The notes under the pieces: generated by a model
What the model was told of the DNA's origin: nothing
Seen by the model: the letters and a program-made list of their open reading frames with translations, nothing else
Database searches by the model: none
Part shown: positions 48,265 to 60,938 of the stretch, piece by piece
How positions within the stretch are numbered: the first letter of the stretch is position 1
Layout: each line of letters opens with the position of its first letter
Made by a program: the position numbers and the translations under genes
NCBI GenBank assembly: GCA_007922225.1
Contig: ML679970.1
Span: forward strand, 24,420,631 to 24,484,630
DNA length: 64,000 nt
Reading direction: 5' to 3'
Source of the DNA: Emydura subglobosa
Lineage: Eukaryota > Chordata > Testudines > Chelidae

Positions 48265-49404
48265 AGTATAATCCATCTTGGGCATCCTTACTGGAAGCAC
48301 CAGTGAAGCATAAAACCAAGATAAAAGTTTATAAAATCCAAATACTAAAAAAAAAAATAAACAAGAAAAAAAATCCCAACATTTTCTCAAATGCCAGAAA
48401 ATCAGGACAAATATAACCAAATATAACTAAACTTACGCTTTTGTAAGAGAAAGATAGAGATAAATCACTTTTTAGGTTAATTTCAGATGCAGCTGCTGTG
48501 ATGTTCAATCTGGAGTAGGAAAAACGTATCACAAAAACTGATACTTGGTTTATTTGAAAGAGAATATTTAATCACTGATTTTTATGCCAGTGTTGTTGGT
48601 TTTATATACTGAACCCAAAACCCTAAGTATATTCAAACTATTAAAAAAAACTTTTTATTCACAATATTTCTCTCTCAACTGCTCAAGTTTAGTTTTTCAA
48701 ATCATTTATAAAGATCACAAATGGTGCTTTCAAATAAACCAATAATAGAGAAACAAAAGTTTAAAATAAAATACACTCAATTTATCCTGCATTATGAAAG
48801 TCAATGATTTGCACAAGTCCTGTAAGAAATGTCTTCAAATGCTGTGATATGGTTAACCCACGAGTTAAAATAAATTACAGCACTACTGAAACATAAATCT
48901 GTCCTTACAAGCAGGTCTTTGGACTCAGCTTTAGAAATCTTTTCTCAATCTCTAAAACTAGGTTAAATTTTAAAGAAAATGTTTTAATGCAATTAGTCCA
49001 GAAAAGTTAAAGTAACTTGAAAATGAAAATGAAGTGTTCACTTAGCAGGTACAATCATATTATATACTTAGCAAAAGCATGCAGCAATTCTTCTCTATAT
49101 CTGTCTTCTATAGAAATTCTGCAAGATGCATGTGTGGTTTTTCTTTAGAATGCCCTGGATATTGGAGCATAAAAAAATATAATAGCATATATTGCCCTAC
49201 AGAAGAGAGGATGAGAAGATATTCCTTAAAGCAACATTCATTGTAAAGCCATAATCCTACCTCCTTGTTGTGGCCTGGTATCAAAGAAAAAGTGATCTCT
49301 CAAATGTAGATTGGAGGTAAATGTGATTCTATAAAATTATGAATTAGCCGTAATCCTCTACCAGAACATAGTGGGGCAAATTTCTGAATTACCTTGTTCA
49401 CTGA
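48265..49404. other. Unannotated AT-rich stretch
   Basis: Nothing recognised. Confidence 0.45.
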
Positions 49405-49412
49405 TTTAGAGT

Positions 49413-49551
49413 ACTGGTTCTTAAACCTTTCCATATCAGGACTATCCCAGCACACCCATCCCATCTCACAGAGATCCTGCCAGGACCTGCCACCCATTTA
49501 GCAATGTGGAAAGGACAGAATAGTTGTGACCTCCAGATTGAGAGCATTTGC
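49413..49551. mobile_element. hAT-type MITE
   Basis: 139 bp starting ACTGGTTCTTAAACCTTTCC and ending GATTGAGAGCATTTGC. The inverted ends share GnnCT.AA.CT with other hAT MITEs. Flanks TTTAGAGT (49405-49412) and TTTAGGGA (49552-49559) match at 6 of 8, consistent with an aged 8-bp target duplication. Confidence 0.6.
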
Positions 49552-49706
49552 TTTAGGGAAATGAGGGAAGGTCCCCATTCGATAGGCTGGGATTAGGTGG
49601 GGTGTTAGTGATCACAGATTCTTAGGAGTGCTCCTAAGTACAAAACGAGCATACAGATTTTATAATGTGAAAGAACGGTTTGTGTTCTTTATTCCACCAG
49701 AAGGCT

Positions 49707-49707
<1 letters not shown>

Positions 49708-49738
<31 letters not shown>
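49708..49738 (+). repeat. Poly(A) tract, 31 bases
   Basis: An uninterrupted A run. No retroelement body or polyadenylation signal is recognisable just upstream. Confidence 0.95.
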
Positions 49739-49743
<5 letters not shown>

Positions 49744-49910
49744 CTAATAAGGCTGCCTCTGGCTCTAGCTAAAAGCAAATAAAAAAACCTACCTTCAAAT
49801 TGTGAAAACCACACTGAAGCTCTGCACTGCTGTCTCAGTAACAGCAACTGGCTCTGACAGACTATTTTTAAACAGAATCCCTTTCTGAGACTAAGATACA
49901 GTGTGTATAA

Positions 49911-50030
49911 GGATAATAATACTTGGCACTTATAGAATACCTTCCACGCAAGACTCAAAGTGTTTTCTACAACACCTCATGGATAAATATCCCAATTTTA
50001 CAGGTGATGAAATCAAAGCACACAGACACG
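49911..50030 (-). mobile_element. MIR-type SINE, first part
   Basis: On the plus strand GGATAATAATACTTGGCACT, CTCAAAGTGTTTTCTACAA and CCCAATTTTACAGGTGATGA follow the complement of a MIR-type element up to the GAGGCACAGAGA region. The remaining part resumes at 50262 after an insertion. Confidence 0.68.
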
Positions 50031-50261
50031 AAAAGCCAGGTTTCAAAGAGTTCAATTCTCATTTAGGCACTTGAAGAGGCCAACTTTTCAAAAAAGAACT
50101 CAGTACATTGTGTGCACGATGGGTGCTGAGCACTACTGAAAATCCGGTCTTCAGTTGGATTCTTAATTAAACAAGAGCCTAACTTTAAAAATCTAGCCCC
50201 AACTGTGGGCACTGAGCTCTTGAAACTCCAGCCCTGAGCTCTTTTGAAAATTCAGTCTCAC
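50031..50261. mobile_element. Palindromic MITE inserted in the MIR
   Basis: Recurring TTTTCAAAA.AG..CTCAG and GAGCTC..TTTGAAAAT.CAGTCT blocks in opposite orientations, with TGGGTGCTGAGCAC and TGAAAATCCGGTC inside. This matches a sauropsid repeat built on GATTTTCAAAAGAGCTCAGC. It interrupts the MIR between GCACACAGACACG and CTTGCCCAAAGTGACC. Confidence 0.6.
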
Positions 50262-50354
50262 ATGGCTTGCCCAAAGTGACCCAGACTGTTGCAGAGTAGG
50301 GCATGTGTACGAGAGAGCCTGACCTCCAGTCTGAAAATTTAACTAGGAAGACCA
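50262..50354 (-). mobile_element. MIR-type SINE, second part
   Basis: CTTGCCCAAAGTGACCCAGA, GCAGAGTAGGGCATGTGTAC and CCTGACCTCCAGTCTG continue the MIR complement to a degraded CTAACCACTAGACCA end (here ACTAGGAAGACCA). Confidence 0.65.
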
Positions 50355-53343
50355 TCTTCTGCCATTATATGTCCAACCACATGAGGCATTCTTATACAAT
50401 TGTTCAATAAGGTGAACACTGAACTACTGTTTAGTAATAGTTTAAATATCTTTATTTCCTGACCCGAGTGACATAATTTAGGTCATTGTTACAAAAGTTT
50501 ATATACCTGTCATATGGCAGAAGTCAGCATACATAAACTCCAGTGGCTGCTGTTACACCTTAGCCAAGTGGACCCAGGTGTTTTTCAGTTCCTCTGCCTC
50601 ATAGATAATTACTCTGTCAGACCAAGGAATCGGGGGGTGGGGAGGGGGAGCAGTAATGCAAAGGCTGCAGTGGGAAGCCCCTTAACTTCAGTGACCCACA
50701 GACATAGAAGTAAATCCTGCCTCCTTCACCCAATGGAATAATCAGAATCAAACTGCAAATTCACAGTTTCCACTCTCTCATACAGTTATTCCAGTGCAAG
50801 GATGCATTAGGTCCTATTTGAAAGATGGTTCCCCTGTGGCAAGCTCCATCTACTAATAAATGCCCATGTTTATCAAGAAAGCCCTCCTGATGTCTTGGAT
50901 TAATGGAAACTTGTTGATGTACATCATCAGTTCAATTTATTTATCTAAATTACAGACATCGGTATTTAATAATTATGCAGAACAACAAACAACAACAACA
51001 ACAACAACAACATTGGATTCTTCTTGTAGCCATACTAAAGCAATGCACAGAAGATTCTATCTTTTTCCATAAGATAGTCTGACAAATTCAGTAAGCTTTT
51101 CAGCCTCCAGATTCCAATATGTAGTATTGCAATAAAGCTGACAGGTTCCACTCCCCACCCCACCCCCATATATTGTGACTTGGCACACTTGAGGATAACA
51201 AGAATGGATAAAGAGAGAGCAAGAACATCTTTCCTGAAGTCACTTCTACAAAATACCAGTACACTATTTAACTGGGTTACTGCATAGGTAACATCTAATG
51301 TCAAACTGAAAAAATATGACAGAGCCTCCATCCAGAAATTAATGACACTTTCTGAATTTAGCAACTGCTTTTTTCAATTAACACACAGTGCTGGACATTA
51401 GGATAATTTTCAGTTCCATTCACAGGTTTCAAGGTGAACAGCTAATAACTTGTAATAAGTTACCTGCTTAAGATTAATGGTTTTCAATGTGGGGTCCTAT
51501 AATTTAGTGCTGTCACCCTTAGCAGGTCGCATGGATGAATGAACATAATAAAAGAAGCCTGGCAATGGTCTTCAAGACCACCAGGCACACACTGAACAAA
51601 GAAGTGACATTTTCAACCTTGCCCTTTAAAATATAGTGACAGTATGAAATAAAAGACCGTCAGTACTGCATGTATTTATGCATAGAATTTGCATTTGCTT
51701 CCGCATAGCAACCCGTCTATCCAGCAGTTGGCAAATGTGGTACTTGTCAGTCCACAGACAGCCTAATGCCAGTCATTGTTTCAGGGTTAGTGCCTATATA
51801 GAGTGTATGGGTTGGGTACCCTATCTAAGCACTTTTTAACATTTGACACTTCATGTTTCATTATTTCAACTCAGAGTGGATTTTCAGTATTCCATATCCG
51901 CTTACATTACAATCAAACAAATCTGTTACAACCCACTAAAATGGTACGCTTTGGGGACTGACGACACTGTAAATAGAAGTCCTCCATTTCAGCCAGCTCT
52001 GGTAGTACAGCATAATCAACTTCAACCATCCCCAACAATGCCATGCCTGTGTCTCTCAAACTGCACCTGGAGAGAAAATCTCTAGGAGCAAAAAGTTTCC
52101 AATCTTCATGCCTCTTCATGCAGCTCATGCTATAAATTATGTCCAAATTCTTAAGGCACAGCCCAGAGCATGGCATGCTCATGTAGGCACCTATGTGCAG
52201 TAACAAGAGGCACTGTACCTTTCTAAGGCGCAATGCCTCCAGTTCCCTCTGCTGTGCTTTGTGAATGGGGAGGCAGGGGGAATAAATTGCTACAGCCCTT
52301 AAAGGTGCAATGTACACCCCTTGCACTTCCAACCTGCTGTGCTGGATGATGCATGGGGAGGTCTAGAGAGGAACTTACCCCACTTAGTTCTATAGAAAAT
52401 AATTAAAGCTAGCTACCAATTCTTTCTTCTTTTGTGGATATCCCAAAGCAATATCATCGCTCTAATCACATAAAACAAAAGGTTGCACAGGTATGGTGTT
52501 ATTTGATTTTAGGAAGTTAGCTGTACACACAGATTAGATGTAGAAAAACACAGAAATTGAATTTGCACGGATGAAAACATTGTAGAATGATAATCTTTCT
52601 TTTTGATGTTTCTAAGTGATAATCTCCAATGCATTTAAATAAACAGTATATAAAAATGACATTTCAGTTTTTCAGCTGAATCAAATGAATTCGGATTCTC
52701 CATATCTAAATTTACTATAGCTGTTTTTCATAATATCATGAAAGAGATAAACAACTTGTTAGTCATTTCTGTCATTACAAGACGTTCCTGCCTGAGATTC
52801 TCTCTTTCTTATTTTAAGGTTTTAGTTTTTAAAATTGTAGGTGAACACTAACATTTGAATAAACCAACTCATTTTAAAAATAAAATTCCAAAATGTCTCA
52901 TGAGGGTTAGGCTTAGTATCTGCATTCATCTGCTTTGTATTGGACATTATCTTCTGCTACGTTTAAATCCCTATCTTCTTCCAGTACTGTTCTTATTATG
53001 CTAATTTTAAAGTTTAATACATTGATCCAAAATCCAGTATTATACAGAAGACCAAAACAAAAAGCCAGATACTAACAAATATCTTAAGACACATATTACA
53101 AAGAAAACTACAGAACTATTTTCTTTCATCAACCCCTTTTGAGACTATAGGTATACAAGTGAACATTAGTAATACCTTATGGTAACAATTTCCACATATA
53201 TTACATTTAGAATAGTAAAATTCAACAACTCATTCTCAGTGGAATGTCATATGGAAATTTCACCTATTTTGACTGATTTTGCACCTCTAAAATTTTTCTG
53301 TGTGCATGCTTTCTGGCACAATAGCACATTGAGTGAGAGAGAG
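50355..53343. other. Unannotated stretch
   Basis: Contains an (AAC)n microsatellite. ORFs of 109 and 139 codons on the minus strand (51035-51364, 51913-52332) have no recognisable domains and I do not call them genes. Confidence 0.4.
50981..51011 (+). repeat. (AAC)n microsatellite
   Basis: About ten AAC units with one interruption near 50988. Confidence 0.95.
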
Positions 53344-53360
53344 GCGCGCGCGCATGCGCG

Positions 53361-53397
<37 letters not shown>
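53344..53397 (+). repeat. Compound (GC)n(CA)n dinucleotide tract
   Basis: 54 bases of strictly alternating purine and pyrimidine. It starts GCGCGCGCGCATGCGCGC and passes into about 16 CA units. Such tracts can adopt left-handed Z-DNA under negative supercoiling. Confidence 0.95.
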
Positions 53398-53399
<2 letters not shown>

Positions 53400-53430
53400 C
53401 ATATTGTTTTCACTTCATATCGTTTTCAGA
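53397..53430 (+). repeat. 16-bp tandem duplication next to the CA tract
   Basis: CTTCATATTGTTTTCA is followed directly by CTTCATATCGTTTTCA, one base different. Confidence 0.9.
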
Positions 53431-55017
53431 AAGGGCTCTTTTTTGCAGACATGGTCCTATATTCAAGTTTGTAACAAAATGTTAATAAACTTAATTTTGA
53501 ATAGTTTTGTATTTCATTGAAAATATTTTGGATATCTTTAATTACAACATGCAACTTATTTAATGATATACAAACGGAATCTCTCTCTCTTTACTGGGTA
53601 AGCTATAACTGGAATGAGAAAGGTGGTGGCATTATTGCAATCATTTTGATTTACTTTCTCTTTTAAATGAATCCACGCATAAATTCCACTAAAAATTGAG
53701 AGCTTCAGTAATCTTTGTTCTTCAGGTAATTCATTTTCTGTCCTCCCATTTAAAACATAAATAAAATTATACAGCACAGGCAACAAGGTAAAACACCACA
53801 AAGCATCCTACTCACTTCAGAGATAGGCTTTTAAAACCATAGCCTGCACTCAGGGGAAAGCGCCAGAATGTCTCAGAGCACAGAGAACATACTGTAGCCT
53901 GCCTACTGTACAGCACTGTACTGATACAGCTTTTCAGAAGGTGAAGCACACTCCACCCCACATCCTCATAGGTCAGCCCTGATCTGACGGCCAGTGGCGC
54001 TGTATTGCTTGTACAGTAAACATAGGTGAGACCACACACACCTACCTTAGGGGGACGAGTAGAGAGGGGAGGCATCTTTGGCTCTAAAGTCAGGAGAAAC
54101 ATGGAGCTGGTTCCACAGCTAAATTGTACTCCTCTCCTCCCTACTCAGTATTGTGTCCAACGTGTATCTCAGAGTAATGTGTGCAAGTGTGCATTTGTCT
54201 GTGTGCACATGCATGCACATGACCACATTCATATCTGTACAGCCCACAGTCCTGTTTCTCCATGGACTTCAACTCTGTCAGCCCCCATCACAGGATTCTG
54301 TGCTCTTCCCTTATCTCCGGGTCCTCTTTCCCTGCTATTCTCTGTTACAGCTCTGCTTATGGTCTTTGTTCCAGAGTATATCCCTCTGTGCTCTGTTTTC
54401 CCCATCACCTCTTGAGTCCAATATGGGATGTCTGTCCTTCACTCAGCAATATATTCCTCACTTGAGTGTTGGGAAACATCTCCCCTTCTATCCACTGCTT
54501 GCAACCATCTGAACAAAATACAGACAGACATATATTTCGGGTTCACCACGAACCCCTCTTACTGTCAGTGCATCTTCCATTATGCTTGTGAGAAGAATCA
54601 ACAGAATAGCATTTCAAATATGACAGGAGCAAATTTCTCACCAAAAAAAAAAAAAAAGGGTGAAAATAAAGGATGTGTTCTATGGGGACTGACTTTGCAA
54701 GGTCACACAAAATACATGACAGTAGAGGCAAATAAAAGACCAAAGAAGCAGCAAGCCAAGACACACCAAGTAAGTCAGAGGGGTATGCTCCAGCCAGAGA
54801 ATTACATTACTAACCTAGAATCTAAGCACTGCAGCCTGAATATGCTAAGGTTACAACACTTGCCTCAGATACCATAACATTATAGAAAAGACAAGAAAAA
54901 AGGACAGTATTCACCACATCAATCAACACGAAAATGCTACACTCCCAGTATCACGTTTTCTTTGGAATTGTGTTATTTTTAAAATTACATGTTCTACCCA
55001 ACAAACTTTAGAATATC

Positions 55018-55031
55018 TGTGTGTGTGTGTA
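55018..55031 (+). repeat. (GT)n microsatellite
   Basis: Seven GT units. Confidence 0.85.
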
Positions 55032-58000
55032 CCTACAGAAACTGCCGGTAGGAGGTGGCTGAAAGACAAAGGTTGTTTGTTTGTTTTCAAGTGGAACACT
55101 GCTATTTTCATTGCCTTCATCAAAGCCTGTGATAAGACTGAACACCCACTCTAACTAAAAGACTAACTGACTCAAGCAACAAGTTTCACAGCTGTCAGCT
55201 AGCTGAATGATGGAATGCAATATATAAACGTTAGACAAGAGCAGTTTGACTTTTCACCTGTATCAAAAGCTGTATAACAAGACTCAGTCCTTATCCACCT
55301 ATTTCATCATTTCATATAAAGTTCAACTTTCTATTTTGTATTTATGTGCTAATTCCTTTTGGCTCCATTTTATAAAGTCAGAAAGATTTCTGTAATAGTC
55401 AAATAGATCATATAGGTCCTAAATTTTTACAATCATTTCAAGAACTCTGCATTATAGAATTCCCCATATATTGGTTGCCTTTAAATAGTGACATATTAAA
55501 CATGCCAGTAAAATGATCATGTGCTATGAACATTTCATTTCAGCTCATTTTTGTCCCCTTTTATGACTTTTTAAAGCATTTTAATTATTTCTCTCAATAA
55601 TATAAGCCAATGTTAACTTCTCTTCCCTTCTGGCTTTTTTTTAATAGTGGAATTTGGTGACATCTTTGAAAAAGAGACTATACTTTCAATATATCAGTCA
55701 CCTGCTTAACAACTATAAGCAACAACATAAATGCAACAGCAGTAAAATCAGCCCTCAGATATACGTGTGCATATCCCTTACAACAGTGGGAAGTGAACAT
55801 ACATATGTGAAAAGAGAACCAGGCCCAAAAAAGAGCTCCATTCCTGCAGTAAGTGGAACACAAGTGAAGAGAGATAAAAATGCCATCAAGGAATTTAAGC
55901 TCACCTAACACACTGCTGACCTAGAGAAGGATGAGTACAAGTTATGCAGAGACAGTGGGACTCCCTCCCATCCTGCTAAATCACTTCCCTGCTTTGAACA
56001 ATTTCTTTGGTATTAAAGGAAACATTCTTAAACACAGAAACTAATTATGATTTCAGGTATTTTGGAGTCTTCAAACAACATTATTTACTAGTCTATAATA
56101 ATACCAGCCCATCCACTACCACTAGCTCCTTGTTTCCCCCATAGATCCTTTCCAATAGCCCCGCCAGCTGCTATTGGGGGAGAGATATGGCCACCTAAAC
56201 CCGGTCCATGAAATAAGCGCTTAATGGCATTTTTACGTCACTCTCAGAATCACCTCATATATTGCTTTCTCTCTCTGCTTTCCCCCCACTGTACTATCAC
56301 TGAAGCTGGAATGAGCTTCCCAGTGCCATCTGGCAAACTGTAGTTTCCAATCTTTTAATCCAGAATTAATGCTACTGAAAACTGGAGGTGCACACATTTT
56401 TATTATCTGCTACTCTTGTATCATAGAGGTTTCCTGGCATAAATAGTTCAAAGCTGTAATAGCTATTTTCGATTCTGGTTGCTGCTAGTGCAAATTCAGA
56501 TCTCTGAAGTTCCTAGATTCATTTTCATGCTGCCTAAAGCCTCACAGAAGAAGGTGACCACATTATCATTTGAAGAGGCCTAACAATGATTGGGAGATAA
56601 ATTCAAATGCTACTTGTACATCTAATAGGCATATTGTACAGCATCAGTAGATAAAATTGTTCACTTTTTTGTGAATACAAATATACTAACAAGAACATCA
56701 AACAAATTAGAGCTGAAATAACTTTCAATACACAGAAAATGAATAGGAAGGATATGAACCACTCGGAGAATAAAATGGATGAAGTAACAGTTTGTAAATG
56801 TAAATCTGTGTAGTTAAGTTCTCTAAAAATTACTGGCAGCTGGAAGCACAGCAGAGGAAGTATGTTCAAATCCTAAATGGTGGCAAGAACAGCTTCATAT
56901 TGCTCTTCAGAGACTTCTCTAGCTGACTCAGGAATAGCAGTGACAGGATCTGGAGGAAGCAACATGCAGCACTCCTCAGCACAACATTAGGTTTGCTGCT
57001 GGGTTGGAGATAAAAATAAAAGAACTCTGGTGCTCCTAGAAGGGCCCAGAAAATCCCCAAAAGAAAAGCGGCTGGTCAAAGGCATGAAATTGATCAAAGA
57101 CATCAGTGGCTTTGTGGCTGTTTATTTTTTTACGGGAGAGTATATTACTTAAATCTTCTCTTTAATGGTCTTCCTTATAGTGGCACTGTCTTTACTTGCT
57201 TGTGAAGAGGTAAAAGGAAATAGCCATTCTCTCAAAGATGTCTCTAAGACACCCAGGGAGAGGGAAAAATAGGTCTGTTTTCTCCCTCTTGTTCAGTTGA
57301 GAAACCTAATGGTGGGGTTCCTGCTAGGAGTAGATAAGGAACTTCTTTTCCATTCATTGGATATCCAGGACTCTTATACTGAAGTGCTTTGGGGAGCTGG
57401 GAGAAAGGAAAAGTTAAATTCCCTGCAGGCTGTACTGCTTGTTCTCAGAAGTGAGGAGGTTAAGAAAAGTATTTCCCTCACAGCCTCCCTAACATTGGAA
57501 TGGTGATCTTGGAAGAAGCCTTTTTCCAGGAGAAATGTGGTGTTTGCTCCTAACCAGAGATTCACTAAATGCACCAATTTCCTCAGCAGTTTTCGCACAA
57601 ACATGTTTCCTTTCTGCAGAAGGTTCCAGCAGTAGTTCCTAAAAGTAGCAGATAGATAGGATGTTACCACAGAAGAGTTCAGATGGAAGGATGACAGTTA
57701 AGCTTAACAGGGAACAGTACTTCTAGGTAATAATTGCCTTTACTGAAAGAGAGAGCTGATGAGATGGGAAAGACTTCTGAGTCATCTACTTCCTCAACTT
57801 ATTCTCTAGCTTTTTTGTAGTCTATATGTTAAAAGTTGAGAGTAACAGATGCTTATGATCTTCCAGCAAAATAAATCTATAATCTTTGCATGCACAAAAA
57901 CATATATTTATGCCTGCAAGAGAGCAATTTATGCCAGCAAACAGAGTGCTTTTTCAGCCAGGTGCCATTTATTGGCAACAAATGGTGGTGGTTTGTTTTT

Positions 58001-58750
58001 TTCCCCTAAAGGGTGCATTTTGCAGGTGCCATCACTGCATCTGCCCTTAGTATGCTCTATAGGTTCCTTAGAGAGGGCCTAGTCTTGCAGTTCTCACACT
58101 GACCTTCCTGGGAGTTCTCTCCTAGTAAAGTTTGCAGCATATGACCCAGATGACAAGCACACATTGCAATCTGAGACACAAACTCTAATTTGGACATAAG
58201 CTTTCCAAATATTTAGGGATGTTGAGATCCAGGCTTATCTATAGATTTCGTGAAATAGATACAAATAACCTTATTTGCAAACATAGATTTCAAAAGAGGA
58301 TATTCAGATCCCACATGGGCATGCTCAAAATGAACATCTGCGTGACTGACTGTTCAAATCTGGGAATTAAAAGACCAGCATATGAAAACTGGATTCAAAA
58401 ATCCAGAACTGACAAGAACTCTTATCTTTCAAATGAAAGGAGGAGGTTTTTCCACCTGTTTCCATCATGGCTTTCCCCATTCAGATTACATAACCAATGT
58501 AAGTGTTTTGGAAACTTAAAATCACAGCCTTCAGGGTGTAAAACTATGTCTGATCCCTCACCTGAAAGTGCAACAAGCTATCGCTACAAAAATCTTTAGA
58601 ACATGTCAACAAAGAGGCCAGATTCTTTCTTAGTGTCTTACTCATGCTGCCATCCTGTGACAAAAAATGGTAAATGCAAGAATAAAATCCCGTAGCACAG
58701 ACAAACCATAACCGACAAAATACTGTAGAAATCCCTTACTGTTGTGAAAC

Positions 58751-58771
58751 CAAACAAACAAACAAACAAAT
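58751..58771 (+). repeat. (CAAA)n microsatellite
   Basis: Five CAAA units. Confidence 0.9.
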
Positions 58772-59024
58772 AGAATAAATCTTATTAAAAATAAAATTCA
58801 CAAAAATTAATATCTTAAAGAGAAATGTTGTTTTACACTGTTCACAGTGTATTAATATATGTTAAATGGGGACTTCTCAACTTTTATGAAGGAGGTTGGC
58901 ACAAAACGAAGAAAGAGTAGGAAATGTGTCAAGTTAATAGAGGCAGACTATGACTCAATGAGATTTTTTTCTCTGATACATTATTATAATGGTTTGGTAC
59001 TATTTTCCTGAAACACCCACCCTG

Positions 59025-59945
59025 TTAAGAAGGATGGACCCTGCTGGGTTGGCAGGGACAACGGGAGTAAGACAGGGATGTCCTCACTATTGTTTGCATT
59101 GGTCATTGACTATGTCATGAGGAAAGTAACCACAGAAGGCAGCCAAGGAATTTTATGGACAAATGACAAAGTACAACTGATGACCTCAGTTTTGCTGATG
59201 ACATTGTCCTGCTTAATTCAACACCTCACTTAATGAAAGAAAAGGCCCTGCTTTTGGCAGATACAGCAAAACAAATTGGTTTGTTCACCCATAAGGGGAA
59301 ACCAAAATATATGGCTATAAATGTCCCAAAGGTAACCATTAGAATGGACAAAGGAACACTAGATGAAGTAAGTCATTTTATCTAAGGAGTGAGATGTGCA
59401 ATAATGACGACGCCATGCAAGATGTCAAGCAACGAATATCAAAAGCAGAAAACAACTGTCAAACTTTAAAAGATTTGGAAAAATAAGATGATTAGCACTG
59501 ACATTAAAATATTAATTTTTAATAGCCACATCATGTCTGTCCTCCTTTATGGAGCAGAGTCATGGAAAATCTATAACAGAATTCATTCGAAGGTAAATGC
59601 CTATTCCAGAGCTTCAGAGTCCATTGCATAGAGTTGCTTGCAGCTCAGAAATTCTAAATAGAGCAAATCAATCTAAAGCATAAAATATGGTAAGACAATG
59701 ACAATGGACACACATAGGTCATGTTAAGGATGACCAACACAACTTTCATGACAAGCAATAATATGGACACCAACTAGAAAAAGAGGGCAACGCAGCAAAA
59801 TATTACACAAAACAATAGAAAAAGATGCCGAATCCATCAACATGACACTCAGAACAGACCAGCACAAGACTGAAATAAATGTTTGAAACTGGTGGACACC
59901 CTATTCATTTAAAGGTGCAAGAGGACAAAGAAAAGAAAGGCCTTG
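59025..59945 (+). mobile_element. Non-CR1 LINE, reverse transcriptase to C-terminus (copy 2)
   Basis: Blocks in order: TTGVRQGC (59058-59081), SLLFALVIDYVMRKVT after a frameshift, DDLSFADDIVLL with an intact FADD catalytic box (59191-59202), then QIGLFTHKGK. The thumb/C-terminal part follows: ISTDIKILIFNSHIMSVLLYGAESW (given here as ISTDIKILIF and LLYGAESW, 59485-59565), IGHV near 59720, TRKRGQRSK near 59775 and a NWWTPYSFKGARGQRKE-like end. VRQGC and FADD set it apart from the CR1 type (GVPQGS). The same C-terminal layout appears in copy 1 at 37.7 kb. At least four frameshifts or stops make it inactive. Confidence 0.78.
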
Positions 59946-60009
59946 CTGGGAAAAAGAGGCTTCTGCAGACTCACTGAGGCAAGTTACTCCATATTCCATG
60001 TTGACATAA
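59946..60009. other. Junction between LINE and direct repeat
   Basis: Short stretch of unclear origin. Confidence 0.3.
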
Positions 60010-60190
60010 GGAAGGTGGAAGTGGAGCTGTAGAGAGAATCTAGTCTGTGAACTGAGCAGTCCTGAGAGAGGAACCTATCAACAGCCAAGCTCAATCAAGG
60101 TCTGTACTGAATTTTATCTTATTTTTCAATTCCTTTGTTAATGAAGTTAAGCTATAGGAAGGGGAACAGTTTTTGTCTCTGCACAGTGCT
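60010..60190 (+). repeat. Diverged direct repeat, copy 1
   Basis: AGGAACC.ATC.ACAGCCAAGC, TGTACTGAATTTTATCTT, AATTCCTTTGTTAATGAAGT and TTTTTGTCTCTGCACAGTGC correspond in order to the segment at 61006-61179. The family is not recognised with certainty; it could be two copies of one short element or terminal repeats of a longer degraded one. Confidence 0.5.
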
Positions 60191-60887
60191 TTTCTGTCTA
60201 GAAGAGGACTGGATGATGAACTAGTAAACCACTGATCTTCAGTTGGAGAATTTCTTTTGGGATGTCCATTTAACTCGTTTTATGACAGACACAAAAGCTT
60301 CATGTCAGACCCTAAATGAGGATTCTTCTACTTCTACAAAGCCATCAAACCTGACTTCCTCGGCTAAATGGGGATAACACAGAAAGTGCTGTCAGTAGTT
60401 TTGGGGGAAGGGTCCCTACAACTTGATGATAACACAATCTTCGCCATACATAAACGAAGACTGGTGTCCACCCTACTGGACTCATGGTTAGCCCAGACAT
60501 TGATGCACCTCCAGGGACAGCCCATTTGTTGCCCTGGTCCATTATTGTAATAAAAGCCTGGGTACCTTTTTGGTCACTCCACAAATCTGGAGGTCACTGA
60601 GAGTCAGGGTCAAGGCTATAGAACAGGATAAATCACAGATGGCAGGTGTTCGGATAACTACAGGGCACATTGACAGCTGAATCCTAAAGGGGCTGTACAG
60701 TAGAAAGGAAACTAGAAGGAATGCCCTGTGCAAAGCTCTAGTAAGGAGGCATCATGTAGCAGAGCGGCGGTGTTTATCTGAAAATTCCCACCCACTTAGC
60801 AGGTTTTCCTCCTGCTGAGAAAAGGTGAAATGGGTTCTCTGCTGATTCACCAAGAGACTGTCTGAAATATTAGTCAGTTTGTGTGTG

Positions 60888-60908
60888 AGGGGGGGGGAGG
60901 GGGGGGGG
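60888..60908 (+). repeat. Poly(G) tract with one A
   Basis: GAGG followed by runs of nine and ten G separated by a single A. It could form a G-quadruplex on the plus strand. Confidence 0.9.
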
Positions 60909-60938
60909 TGTTAGATTTTTAAAAGTTTCTATAACTTC

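Larger units (their letters stand above)
53431..59024. other. Unannotated AT-rich stretch
   Basis: Holds an A15 run (54643-54657), (GT)n at 55018-55031 and (CAAA)n at 58751-58771. ORFs of up to 149 codons (54428-54877, passing through the A run as lysines) show no domain. A short inverted repeat CCAATAGC/GCTATTGG lies at 56152-56176. No gene is recognised. Confidence 0.4.

Noticed and set aside
49708..49738. Poly(A) tract as a processed-pseudogene tail
   Set aside because: No gene-like or SINE-like body was found upstream.
51913..52332. 139-codon minus-strand ORF
   Set aside because: No domain, and the underlying sequence has the look of an unnamed repeat.
54428..54877. 149-codon plus-strand ORF
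   Set aside because: It crosses an A15 run translated as lysines and has no domain or conserved-looking segment.
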